A stretch of 64,000 nucleotides of DNA. Source: Typhlomys cinereus. Taxonomy: Eukaryota; Chordata; Mammalia; Rodentia; Platacanthomyidae. The position numbers were made by a program, and so were the translations under genes. This document shows positions 33,418 through 45,502 of the stretch, piece after piece (positions within the stretch are counted from its first letter, which is position 1; every line of letters starts with the position of its first letter). Below the pieces are notes generated by a model. That model was not told the DNA's origin, searched no databases, and was given only the letters and a program-made list of their open reading frames with translations. The DNA lies in NCBI GenBank assembly GCA_023101885.1, contig JALPQD010000241.1, positions 124,001-188,000 of the forward strand. Direction: 5' to 3'.

Positions 33418-36400
33418 TGTACCCATAATCTGTAACAATTTGTGCAAAAAATCAATCCATTGTAGACTATAATAAATAGTGCTGAAGAAAACTCTTTTAA
33501 GTCATACTCCTGCAAGTCAGATTGATGTTTACAATGAAACCCAAATAACACATGTAACAACTGGCCTTGAATTGCTAGAACATGGCATATTCCTTAATTT
33601 TTGAGCTCTATTTTCAACTTAGTACCAACCAAAAAAAGTCACTGATCACATTGGATGCCCTGCCCTTCATTGGTCAGGTTATAGATTGCCCATGTCAAGT
33701 ACTTGCATTCAGGATGTACATGGGCTTCGGCTTTCTAAACCTCTCCCATCTGTCTGCCTGCCCTTGACTTGTAGCTGAAGTCCTTACTGCAGCAATCAGA
33801 ATGAATAGTCTTGGCTTGCTTCCTTAAGTTAGTATTTGTAAACTTACACACAAATAATGGTATTGAATAAATGAAGGAGTAAGTTCAATGAAATTTGGGA
33901 AGACCAATTACAGATATTTATAGAATCTCCAAGAATAATTTTTCAGGAAATATAATATATTCCCAATGGGTGTTTGTTACATTCAATAGCCATCATTTCA
34001 AAAACTTAGTAATGTTGGATCCTTGGGAAAAAGCTAGTTACTTCAACTACCACACATTCCAAGAAATTTCAATAGTGCATAAAAGGTGAGACTGCAAGGA
34101 TTAGGATGTTGGAAAGCACTATCATCCTGAGGACAGCAGTGGAATCCAAAATTCCAGTGAATCATTGTCTAAAAATAATAATCATTAAGCAAGAAAAATA
34201 AAAGGAAAAAATTCCCTGAATGGTATCAATCCCATCAAGGTGGAACCAACACGTATGCTTAGGCCATACATAGCCTGGTTGAAGGAAAAGTGCGATTGTG
34301 TAGATTTTCCTGAAAAATATCAACTAAAAATTGGTTTAGGTGTTCTAAAAGCACTTCACTCTAGTTTTAATCTAAATGAGCAAAAAGATTAATTAAAACT
34401 GTAGTAACTCCACTGATGACTTCTTTCATGTTTTGATTTTTAAATTTGCCTGAGAGAATCATGTCCCCTCAACTGTATTTTCATGGCTGGTCAAGTTCAC
34501 AGAGCTTGTATGAGCAATTTTGTATGCATGTGTTCAGTATCTATGACACATTTCAGCATTGGGTCAGGCAACACACCAGGGAACTCTTGACCTTTTTTAT
34601 GCATAATATGTTTGTCTCACTCTCGACAGAATATGATTAAGATAGAGAAATTAAAGGGCAAAAGTTAAATCTAGTTATTTTCAAAGCAGCAGTAATATGG
34701 CAGATCAATAACTTGTGGGTTGTTTTTAGACCAATCTTTATTGTTTTTGACAGATTCCCTACTGCATGGCACACTGTGTATTTCAGGGACCTCCAATAGG
34801 TCGCCTGGTCTCACTTGGACTATTTCATACTGGGCAAAGCACAGTGGTTCATTCTGGACATGCTGAAAGGCAGGATTTGTAGCAATGTGTGATCCCTGTG
34901 ATTCACTGGTGAGATTGTGATGATAAATTGCTTGCCCAAGGGCCAGAACAAAATGCTGTGAGAGAAAGCAAGTCATTACCGAGGCATTCTTTGGAGTGTT
35001 TGGATCTTTTACAGCTGTGGATGTGCTATTTTTTTTCTTTCTTTAAAAAAAAAAGATGGAGACAATTACCTTGTTGGTATGTTATCTGAGATACATAGAC
35101 AAGCATGTTTTGTAGTCAAGGATTAGCCATGGAAAACAACTTTATGACAAAATGTGGTCACCTCTAGAGCATTACCATACAATTTATATTATAGAACCAG
35201 CAATCACTACTTTTCTTGGACATTCTACCATATATTTCATCACAATTATTCCTTCTGTATCTTGTTTTCTTCAATAACAGAGGCTAACACTGATATCACG
35301 TTCAGGGTATCTGAACACTCCAAAGTTTTTTACTTTATCAGAATAGTATTTTTTGTTATAAACAAATTGAAAGCTTTCAGGGATTTAATAGGAAATAAAG
35401 TAAGAATTTATTGTCCCAAGTAAAGTTTACCATTTGTCTGGTGACTCTCCCCTATTCCTAAGCAATGTCCTTTAGAAACTGTGGACATCACACAGTCAAT
35501 TGAGCTAAAGTCATGATGTTCTGCTGCCTGGTCACATTGTCCCTCTAGGAAGTTGGGAAGTAAGAACAAGAGTTGGATATTTACTGGATATATGATAAGT
35601 AAATGTCATTTTTATTGTGGTTCTTTCTTGCAGTTCTATATTTTCAAGATAAATGCTCTAGCATTTGTTTGTATTCTTTAGCCCTGTGGTTTAATCCCCA
35701 AATCTAATATTCTGTTTCTCTTAGTTTCTATTGAGTTGACTAGAAATCAAAGAGTAGACCTTCATCTACCTAAAAGTAGCTCATTTTACCTGTGATCCCT
35801 GATCTATGTCAAGATTCACAGTAATACCCTAATCTTACTTCAGTAGATTTTTGATCTTCCATTAATGTCTAAAATCTACTTCAGTTTAATTGCCTACATA
35901 TATTTATTTTTTATCATGTAAACATGCCAAAGTAATCATACCATTCTTGCCACATTTCTATTTCACCCTTTTCATGTTTGATTACTGGAGAGGATGCTAG
36001 ACCAGATCTACTTTAACTTTCATCCAATCATATTACTTTATTTTTTCTATTCAATAAAGTGTGTGCCCTCTGGGATTAATCCCATTAGAAGGCAAGAATC
36101 AAGTTAAAAACATGTATTAAAAGGCATATGAAATGAAACAACTAGAGCTTAAAATGGTCTGTAATTTTAAATACCAATGATATGGCATTTTGTAAGGAAA
36201 AGCAGGCAGCTCATGAAACTACAGAGCCTCAGCTATAACAAGGTGGCCTTCCACATTCCTCTTGCACCTCTTAGGAGTCCTGTTGATAAATTTCTAGAAT
36301 TCTTTTCCTCTTAGGAAATCAAAGTATAGGTTCAAAATTATATTAAAATGAAATGAAACTCTGGGGCCTAAGAAAGCCAGGCCTTTCTCGGCCAGTATAA

Positions 36401-36849
36401 ATCATCACTTTAGCTCTGCTTAAGACTTTGGGTGGAAAAAAATTATCACTGCTAGGAAAGGCAACTTCTTGATAAATGCATATGGTGAAGGATAGCAGAA
36501 TATATCAGTCCCAAACATGACACTTTGTCAAAGAATTTCTTTCATTTGAATGCAATTACACTGAAGCAAATATATAGGATACCTTTAGTAGCCAGGTGGG
36601 GGAGAGAATAATGGGAGAAAATACTTAGGGGGAACAAAGAGGCGGAGTATAGGAGGAGCTGAGGTAATAATAGAAAAACCCTAAGAATGTGGTATGCAAA
36701 AAGATAGGAACTTTCTGTATAATAAACATGTAAAAAAGTTATCTTAAAAAAAGAACAAGAATGGACAGTTCTGGTACAGAGAAACATTATGTAAGAAAGA
36801 TAGGGCAAAACAAATAATATCCTGAGTTGCTCAACCTAGAACCAAGAGA
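32149..36849. other. Unique sequence, no gene recognised
   Basis: It is mostly AT-rich and repeat-poor apart from the microsatellite at 33334-33412. A 101-codon ATG frame on the minus strand (34976-34671) is the longest open frame; it resembles no family I know. No splice-flanked exon series was found. Confidence 0.45.
33334..33412. repeat. Compound (CA)n ... (TA)n microsatellite
   Basis: CA repeats (33337-33360) are followed after a short spacer by an uninterrupted TA run (about 33372-33411). The minus-strand 79-residue frame over it is a repeat translation. Confidence 0.95.
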
Positions 36850-37990
36850 AAACTAACCAACACTAAAAGTAATAGATATGTGCTATTTCCTGATAAATTG
36901 TTAATCAGAAAGGTCTCAAAGGACATACAAACAGTATAGACTTTTCACATTGCTCTTGGTTGCCCTACAGAAACTGACAGTATGACCCTGTTACTGAAGA
37001 TGCAGCACATGCAAATTACAGGACATAGAGGGAAAAAAATGGCTGCAACTGGTCTGGAAGATTCCTCCTTCCTATATGCAAAGTACCAGAGAGTACTATG
37101 GGTGCTGTTGGGGGAAAAACAGTCAAATTTTCATCAGTCTATAAAATTTGCAAGTTGTAATAACATTACCATGGCAAGAGATAATCACCCATGTAATGGT
37201 GGCATGAATATCAAGGAAGCAACCAACAGCCTTCTGATTAGATCAGTTGGAAGAGACCACCTTCCTATTACTATAAACTAGAATAAGAACCTGTGAAAGT
37301 GTAGCATAGATTCCAGGAAAAAAAAACAGACTATAAAAGGTTAGCTATGAAGACAGTATACTGAATGACTTTTTAAAGGAAGACACAACACTCAACCTTG
37401 AAATCTTCCGCAACAGAGGGTGTTTACTACAGAAAAACACAGCTGGTTAAATTGAAGAAAATAAATGACTATGGACTTCTAGGCCCTAATCAGGGCACGT
37501 AAGTCACATGGACCCCAAATACCACCCCAAGATTCAGGGAACACTGCAGAAGCAGGGATGGTAAGACTGTAAGAGCTGAAGGGGATGGTGGTGAAGCCAG
37601 ACACTAGCTCCTGGACATGACAAAAACTGCTTGAGAACTATCTTATTAACATCTCACCAGGAAAGGGAAGAGAGCTCAAGAAGTTCCATACCTCCCTTAA
37701 AAATCTTGAAAATTAATAAGGAAAAAAAGGCAGACACTATCCTCAATGGTATACACAATGATCTATGACACTTGCTGAAACATGTCAGGTATATGAGATC
37801 AAAGATAAACTATATGACGCACAGTAGGACACACAAGTGAAAAGTCTTGAAAATAGGAGGGAATGTGAAAGGGGAAATAAAGTGTTGTCAGTGGGAAAGG
37901 ATGGGGAATGTGGGAATGGGTATTAAAGGGGAGATAAAAAAGAAAAGTAAAGTTAAAATGATGAAGCAAATACAACAAAACTCTGCTACC
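36850..37990 (+). mobile_element. Ancient rodent L1 (Lx-like) 3' UTR
   Basis: Blocks in order: CTACAGAAACTGACAGTATGACC near 36967, CTGAAGATGCAGCACATGC, GGCTGCAACTGGTCTGGAAGA, GGTGCTGTTGGGGGAAAAACAG, GTAAGTCACATGGACCCCAAATACCACCCC (37499-37528), GGTAAGACTGTAAGAGC (37559) and TAGCTCCTGGACATGAC. These follow the mouse Lx-type 3' UTR and share the late blocks with 12850-13560. The 99-codon plus-strand frame at 36982-37281 lies inside it and is chance. It is old and non-coding. Confidence 0.6.
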
Positions 37991-39093
37991 TTCCCCCTAA
38001 TTCTCTTAAAGTAGAAAATAAATTTACAAAGCTTCCCCTCGTCATTTAATAGGAGTGAGTAAAATGATTTTAGACTTTGCCCTCTTAGAGATAGCACTAG
38101 AGGAATTACAAAACACTTTATTGTCTAACTTTGGCTACCAGGAACTTCACATCTTTTTCACATAATTTACCATAACTGGAGACATGAGGGCCCCTGTCCT
38201 TGGTCTTGTCATTTTTCTTAAAATGAATCATTTTGTTTGAAAGAACTATATTAAGAGGTAAATGGAGGTTTTTTTCCTGAGTTCCTATTTTCCTTAATTA
38301 CCTCCCATATATCTATAAAATATACATGCTAATAAATTAAGGCTTGCTCTTGTTAATCCATCTTGCATTACAGAGGTCCAAGTTGAGAATTTAGAAAAAT
38401 ATAGAGGAAATTATCTTTTCTTTCTGACAGTAACGTGGCATATCATGAAGAGCTGGAGAAAGTTTTAGAAATCATGTGAATGATGATGGAGGTCATTTCA
38501 TAGCAGTGTTTTCTGTGGAATGGGGCAGGGACATTATTGAAAGCAATGGCCATGGATTAAGTTTAATTTCATATTGTTTGAAAGATTAAGTAAAAATCAA
38601 AGGACAATAATCTTGTATACAGTAAGAGTTCAACAATGATTAGCTCATATTTGATTTAATTTTCTGCCTAATAGTACAAAATGTTCTTAGCAAATTATTT
38701 GTTCTGGTTCTGGCTAGCCCTCATTTTGGCAAAACTTGGCACCATTTATTATATTTGACTTCAAAAGAGATAGGAAACAGAAACCTACTTTGGCTAAATG
38801 ACTTGCTTATGGGTCAAAGTTACTGAATCACACAGAGCCAATACATTAATCCATGGACTTATTGAAAGATTCAGATCTAGAGGCATTTCTCTTTAGCATC
38901 TGACTTGAATATCACTAAGTTGCCACAGGGAGTTCATAGTGACTGTTTGAGAAGTATAAACATTTCAGAAGATTACCCTTTTTAAGCCACAATAATCTTT
39001 GTCTACTTGGTCATTTCCATGAGCATCCCAGGATCAAGCATGTTTCTTATTGCACAAGATAAATATGAGTCTGAAGAGACAGGATTTTGACTT
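37991..39093. other. Unique sequence
   Basis: No gene or repeat recognised. It ends at the GACTT duplication that starts the MaLR provirus. Confidence 0.45.
39089..39093. repeat. Left 5-bp TSD of the MaLR provirus
   Basis: GACTT at 39089-39093 is matched by GACTT at 48298-48302, right outside the other LTR, 9.2 kb away. The 5-bp size is that of ERVL/MaLR integrases. Confidence 0.85.
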
Positions 39094-39443
39094 TGTACTA
39101 ATTATTCTTTGTGTTACTGTGAAAGAAGACTGAAAGTCAAGCAACTTAAGGGGAAAAGGGAGATTTATTCATTTTGCACTCCCAGAAGTAAGACACGGGT
39201 TTTTATGCAAGAAAGGCATGGTTAGTTGTAAAAGCTGGAAGTGGGCTAAGTCACATCCTTTATAGAGATAGAGAGCTGCTGCATGCAAGCTGCAGAGCAA
39301 ATTCATATAATCAAGCAGGTTGGGGCTAACCACCTCAAAGCCCACTCCCTGTGATTATCTTTTTCCAGCAAGGCTTTACCTCCTAAAGGTGCCATGACCT
39401 TCCCAAATACATCAGTCTATGGGGCACATATCAAACCATTACA
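39094..39443 (-). repeat. MaLR 3' LTR
   Basis: 350 bases. Shared with the other LTR: the ...AAAGTCAA...GGGAGATTTATTCA start, the AAGCTGGAA(A/G)TGGGCTAAGTCA centre, the TCAAGCAGGTTGGGGCTAA / TCAAGCAGGGTGGAGCTAA section, and CAGCAAGGCT...CCTCCTAAAGGTGCCAT. TG/CA ends. Substitutions between the LTRs are numerous (roughly 15-20 percent by eye), so the insertion is old. Confidence 0.85.
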
Positions 39444-39634
39444 TTCCTCCACTGGCCTCCAAAGGATCATTGTCATCTCATTGTGAAAGTCATACTCAAT
39501 CCAACTTTAAATCCAATCCATAAAGTACATTAGTAGTCCTAACACAGTACAAAAGTTCAAAGTACAAATCCTCCTATAAATAAAAAGACAAATTACATAC
39601 ATCCAACATATAATGTCATAGAATAAACATTCCC
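39444..39634 (-). mobile_element. MaLR internal region, part 1
   Basis: It joins the 3' LTR on its left and is cut at 39634 by L1-A. Its sense strand (minus) ends in a purine stretch GGAGGCCAGTGGAGGAA next to the LTR, acceptable as a polypurine tract. Confidence 0.75.
39620..39634. repeat. Left target-site duplication of L1-A
   Basis: AGAATAAACATTCCC here is repeated at 46624-46638 after the L1 tail. The pre-insertion MaLR sequence reads straight across when the L1 and one copy are removed. Confidence 0.95.
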
Positions 39635-40036
39635 GAACCCGGAGCCCCACGCATCCCAGTGGCGAGCACCCAGGCCGACTCCCAGTTGGCCTGCACCGCG
39701 GCCCCGACAACCCCAGGCCCCTACGCCCCCCCCTCAGCTGCCCAAGGTGAGTGAAGAGCGATCCCAGCCCCACCCTACCTCCCCGAGCCCCACCCTACCA
39801 CTCCGGAGCCCCACGTGTCCTGGCAGCGAGCACCCAGGCGGACTCCGGCTTGGCCTGCGCCCCACCCCGGACGACCCCAATCCCCTCTGCGCGGCCCCGC
39901 CCCCGCCAGCTGCCAAAGGTGAGTGAGAGAGCCTAGCCCCGCCCCCCACCCGGGAGCCTCCTGGCCAGCAGCACCACACCGCGTGGCCCCTGGCTTTGCC
40001 CCCGGGGCCCCGCACCCCTCCGCACTGACCTTTCCA
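39635..40036 (+). promoter_or_regulatory. L1-A promoter: tandem CpG-rich monomers
   Basis: GGAGCCCCAC-type unit starts occur at 39641, 39805 and 39953 (spacing 164 and 148), and AAGGTGAGTGA recurs at 39744 and 39916. So there are two tandem units and a partial third. The region is GC- and CpG-dense and lies at the very 5' end, where rodent L1s keep monomer promoters. The same unit type is seen on the minus strand at 640-848. Confidence 0.85.
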
Positions 40037-40627
40037 GGTCGCAGGTGAAGAATTCTGCCATCAACATCAGACCCTCTGCCTCTCTGGCCCACCGGGGACC
40101 TACGCACGTGGACCACGGAAGACACACTGCTACTCAGAATTCAATAGAGCCCAAAGGAAACTCAAGCAAAATTCTAAGGAACAAAGGGAACACAGGCCAT
40201 AAATCTGGACTCCACTACAATCAGTATATCACGTGGGCAAGATTCTTCTCATCCAACCCAAAGATAAGAAAACTTTTTCTTTTCACCTTACTGATCCTTA
40301 AAGTATCAATGCTGTAGATCAACTTTCTCATACAGCCACCCTACAACATACAACTCCAGGGAGTACACCACTCACCCCCACATTTCACCAAGATACTAAA
40401 TCGTAAAAGTGCACTACCAAACTAATATTCACCCCCTGGTAACATAACCTAACTTAACTGAGGTACTAACTGCCTAATAGCCTCATCTAGGATGTAACGA
40501 TAACAATACACAAACATACCCAATCCAAGGCAAGCACTAGTAATAACTGGCAAGTGTAACAATACCAACCAGGTGGATTCAGTGAAAAACACACAGAAAC
40601 TGAAAGGTCCTAAAAAACAAAACAACA
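40037..40627 (+). other. L1-A 5' UTR tether with conserved short open frame
   Basis: About 590 bases between monomers and ORF1, shared with 30-612 (minus). A sense frame from about 40045 stays open for 90 codons and its first ~57 residues (SLAHRGPTHV...HGRHTATQN) are shared with the other copy; it begins at GTG, not ATG. An antisense frame is also shared (MAEFFTCDL). Neither has a supported start. L1-E, L1-B and L1-C lack this long tether. Confidence 0.7.
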
Positions 40628-41670
40628 ATGTACAAGTCAAAGTGCAGATCCACGAGAAACAAAACCCAAGAAGACCAATCTCCTGCCGAAAGAATCAATC
40701 CCATAATGAGGGTTTCTGACCAGAACAAATCCACAGAAAATAACCATGAAAGCCAGACCCAAAATAATGACTTTCACAGTATGATCATTACCATGATTAA
40801 TACTATGAAAGAGGAAATCTGAGAAGAGTTAAACAATCGTATCAACCACTTCGAACAGGAACACAACAGGCACTTGGAGGAGTTGAGAAAAACAGTTCAA
40901 GAAACAAAAATAGGTGTAGAGAAATTAAAACAGTCTCAGGCAGAGTTTAAAATTGAACTAAAAGACAAGTTATCTTCAACCCAAAACTCAACAGAGAGTC
41001 TTATCAGCAGAACAAATGAGGCAGAAAATAGAATTTCAGATCTTGAAGACAAAGTGGGAGAATTAACCAGCTCAATGGAAGAGATTGTTAAAGCCAAAAA
41101 GATACTGGAGAGGAACATTCAAGAGATATGGGACACCCTGAAGAAGCCTAACATGCGCATTCATGGAATACCAGAACAAGAATCCCAAAATACCACACCT
41201 GAGGAAATATTTCAATTCATCATAAATGAAAACTTCCCACAAGTAAAGAAGGAGAGGCCTATCCAAATACAAGAGGCATTTCACACTCCAAACAGATATG
41301 ACCAAAATAGAAAATCGCCTTGGCAAATAATAGTCAAAACACTCCACATTCAAGACAAAGAAAAGGTGCTGAGAGCTTCAAGAGAAAAAAAGCAACTCAC
41401 TTTTAAAGGTAAACCTATTAGAATAACAAATGACTACTCAATGGAAACAGTAAAAACAAGAAGAGCTTGGAGAGACATACTTCAAGTATTAAATGAGCAA
41501 AAATGCCAACCCAGACTGATATACCTGGCAAAACTATCTGTCATGATTGAGGGAGAAAGAAAAGTTTTCTAGCACAAAGACAACTTGAAGGGATACATCG
41601 CTACCACACCAGGCCTTCAAAAAATCCTAGAAATGATACTCAAGCTTGAAGAAAGAACAAGCATATCCAG
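40628..41670 (+). pseudogene. L1-A ORF1, two nonsense mutations
   Basis: It starts at ATG 40628. A TGA at 40820-40822 ends translation after 64 codons. In the same frame the protein resumes: a coiled coil rich in E/K/Q (40830-41110), an RRM-like core around MRIHGIPEQES (41150) and the C-terminal domain (WQIIVKTLHIQDKEKVLRAS, 41320-41380). A second stop, TAG at 41570, replaces a glutamine codon of other copies. The N-terminal ~50 residues differ from L1-E more than the rest does. Its role in the family is to bind and package L1 RNA; this copy cannot make it. Confidence 0.95.
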
Positions 41671-41748
41671 GAGGATAGAAGGGAAGTATAATACCACCAA
41701 AACATTAATATCAAACAACATGCTTACAAAGTCTGCTAAACATAAAAA

Positions 41749-44700
41749 ATGTCCAGAATTAAAAATAGTTTCTCCTTTATAACATTAAATGTCAATGGTA
41801 TTAACCCGCCGATTAAGAGACACAGATTACAAACTTGGATTAAAAACCACAATCCAACAATCTGCTGCCTTCAGGAAACTCATCTCACCACAAAAGATAG
41901 GCACATCCTAAGAATGAAAAGCTGGTCCAAAATCTTACAAGCTAATGGACCAGGAAACAGGCAGGGGTAGCAATTATGCTTTCAGACAAAGTGGACTTCA
42001 AACCAAAGAAAATAATAAGAGACACAGATGGATACTACATTTTAGTCACAGGTACAATTCACCAGGAAGACTTCACAATCCTGAACATTTATGCACCCAA
42101 TACGGGCGCCTCCACATTCATTAAGAAAACCCTACAGCGTCTAAAGCAAGAAATCAACCCCCAAACGATAATTCTTGGGGACTTCAACACCGCCCTCTCA
42201 ACATGGGATAGATCAACAGGTCAAAAGCTTAACAGAGACACTTTGGAACTTAATCAAACCCTTAAAGAAATGGACCTTACAGATCTCTATCGAACTTTTC
42301 ACCCACACAAGAAAGAATACACATTTTTCTCAGCAGCACACGGAACTTTTTCCAAAAGAGATCACATATTGGGCCACAAAACGAATCTACACATATACAA
42401 AAAAGTTGGAATTCTAACCTGTGCCCTATCAGACCACCACGGCCTAAAGCTGGACATCCACTACACAACAAACAAGAGAAAATACACTAACTCCTGGAAA
42501 CTTAACAATATGATGCTGAATGAGAACTGGATTCAGGAAGAAATTAAAAAGGAAATTCAAGATTTCCTGAAATTGAACGATAATGAAAATACAACTTACC
42601 AAAATCTCTGGGACACAATGAAAGCTGTTCTAAGAGGTAAGTTCATAGCTCTTAATGCCTACATCAAAAAAATGGAAACATCAGAAATAAATAACTTTAC
42701 GATGCAGTTTAAGGCTTTAGAGAAACTTGAGCAATCTGATACCAATGAGGAAATTAGCAAAATAAGGGGAGAAATATCTGAAATTGAGACTAAGAAAATG
42801 ATAGAAAAAAATCAACCAGTCGAAAAGCTGGTTCTTTGAAAAACTCAATAAGATTGATACAACCCTAGCTAAATTAACCAAAAGCAAGAGAGAGAAAACC
42901 CAAATTAACAAAATTAGAAATGAACATGGAGTTATCACTACTGATACCCAAGAAATCCAGAGAATTATAACATCATATTTCAAAAACTTATACTCAGTGA
43001 AGTTTAACAACAAAAAAGAGATGGATGAATGTCTAAGTAAACACAACCTACCTACATTGAATCAGGAAGTTGTGAGTTACTTAAATAGCCCTATAACATA
43101 TAAGGAAATTGAAGAAGTAATCTCAAATCTTCCCACCAAGAAATGTACTGGACCAGACGGATTCAGCACAGAATTCTACCAGACATTTAAGGAGTTAATA
43201 ACACCCATACTCCTTAAACTGTTCCATCAAATAGCAAAGGAAGGAACACTACCAAATTCCTTCTATGAAGCTAATATCGTTTTAATCCCAAAACCTAATA
43301 AAGATTCACTTAAAAAAGAAAACTATAGGCCGATCTCTCTGATGAACACAGACGCAAAGATTCTCAACAAAGTCTTAGCAAATCGGATTCAAAAACATAT
43401 CAAAAAGCTCATTCACAGGGACCAAGTAGGCTTCATCCCCGGCACACAAGGTTGGTTCAACATATGAAAATCAATAAATGTAATTCATCATGTAAACCAG
43501 TCCAAATTCCAAGACCACGTGATACTCTCGATAAATGCAGAAAAAGCCTTTGACAAGATCCAACAGCCCTTTATGATCAATACCCTAGAGACAGTAGGAA
43601 TGGAAGGAACTTTTATCAATATAATAAAAGCTGTATACAACAAGCCCACAGCAAGGATTATGCTCAATGGGGAACAATTGGAAGCATTCGCACTTCGATC
43701 AGGAACTAGACAAGGCTGTCCACTCTCACCACTTCTATTCAATATTGTACTTTAAGTCTTAGCTGAAGCCATAAGACAAGAAAGGAACATAAAAGAGGGA
43801 TTCAAATCGGCAAGGAAGAAGTCAAACTATCCCTATTTGCAGATGACATGATATTATACCTGAGTGATCCCAGAAACTCCACCAGGAAGCTACTGGAACT
43901 AATTGAGAAGTTCAGCAGGGTGGCAGGATACAAAATAAATGTGCAAAAATCAGAGGCCTTCCTATATGCCCAGAATGAAAGAAGTGAAAAAGCCTTGAGA
44001 GAAACAATCCCACTTACTGTAGTCCCTAAAAAAATGAAATGCCTTGGTATAAACCTAACAAGGGAGGTAAAAGACCTTTACAATGAAAACTTTAAAACCC
44101 TAAAGAAAGAAATAGCAGAAGACACCAGAAGGTGGAAAGACCTCCCATGTTCCTGGATTGGCAGAATCAACATTGTAAAAATGACCATCCTACTAAAGCA
44201 ATATACAAATTCAATGCTATACCAATTAAAATCCCAAAGCAATTCTTTAAAGAAGTTGACCAAATAATCTCAAAATTCATATGGAGGCACAAAAGACCCT
44301 GGATAGCAAAGACAATCCTGAGTAACAAAAATACTGCTGGAGGTATTACCATACCAAACCTTAGTCTATACTACAAATCCATAGTTATAAAAACAGCCTG
44401 GTACTGGCTCCAAAATAGACACACAGATCAATGGATAAGGGTTGAAGACCCAGATATAAGCCTACAAAAATACAGCCATTTGATCTTTGACAAAGGGGTC
44501 CAAAGAATCCAATGGAAAAAGAACAGCATCTTCAACAAATGGTGCTGGCCAAACTGGATCTCCACATGCAGAAGATTAAAGCTGGACCCGTACTTCTCAC
44601 CATGTACAAGACTTAATTCCAAATGGATCAAGGACCTTGATATCAGGCCAGAGACTATAAAAATCATAGTTAAAAGGATAGGGAACTCCCTTGAGCTGAT

Positions 44701-45502
44701 TGGGCTAGGCCAACATTTCCTAAACAGACATCCAATGGCACAGTCACTGCTACCAACTCCCAACAGTTGGGATCTTGTGAAATTAAAGAGCTTCTGTTCA
44801 GATAAAGAGATTGTAACGCGAGCTCAAAGGCAACCCACAGAATGGGAGAAAATCTTCACTAACCACATATCTGATAGAGCTCTACTGTCCAGAGTGCACA
44901 AAGAACTTAGAAAATTAAACACCAAGGAAACCAATGGCCCAATTAAAAAATGGGCCCTGGAACTTAAAAGAAATTTTACCAGAGATGAAATTAAAATGTC
45001 TAACAAATATCTTAAAAAATGCTCCACTTCTTTAGCCATAAGGGAAATGCAAATCAAAACCTCCCTGAGATATCATCTCACCCCGGTCAGGATGGCAAAA
45101 ATCCACAATACAAACAACAACAAGTGCTGGAGAGGATGTGGAGAGAGGGGAACTCTCCTACATTGCTGGTGGGAATTCAGGCTCATACAGCCACTCTGGC
45201 GAGCCGTCTGGAGATTCTTAAAGAAATTAAAGATTGAAATGCCATATGACCCTGCTATTCCACTTTTGGGAATAACCCCCCATGCAGCAGAGGTTCGCCT
45301 CAATAGCACAAGCATGACCATTTTCATAGCAGCACTGTTTACAATAGCAAAGTCATGGAATCAACCTATATTTCCAACAGTTGACGAGTGGTTAAGGAAA
45401 CTGTGGTACATCTATACATTGGAGTCCTACTCAGCCATCAAAAATGATGAATTAATGGAATTTGCTGGGAAATGGATGCCATTAGAAACAAAATTATATT
45501 AA
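41749..45502 (+). pseudogene. L1-A ORF2 (endonuclease, reverse transcriptase, Cys-rich end), broken
   Basis: Endonuclease motifs: CCLQETHL (41858-41881), ILGDFNTA (~42170-42192), SDHHG (~42429-42443). Reverse transcriptase: TGPDGFS (~43150), [23 protein letters not shown] (~43702-43745) and the catalytic FADD box at 43836-43847, intact. Cys-rich end: [14 protein letters not shown] (~45124-45165). Lesions: a 1-bp deletion near 41950, a frameshift near 42810, TGA at 43465, TAA at 43753, a frameshift near 43790 and a 1-bp loss near 44196. The ~1,250-codon length matches other rodent L1s. Confidence 0.97.

Noticed and set aside
36982..37281. 99-codon plus-strand frame as a possible small gene
   Set aside because: It lies within an ancient L1 3' UTR fragment (36850-37990).
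41072..45327. Numerous frames antisense to L1-A ORFs
   Set aside because: Shadows of ORF1/ORF2 codon structure on the other strand.
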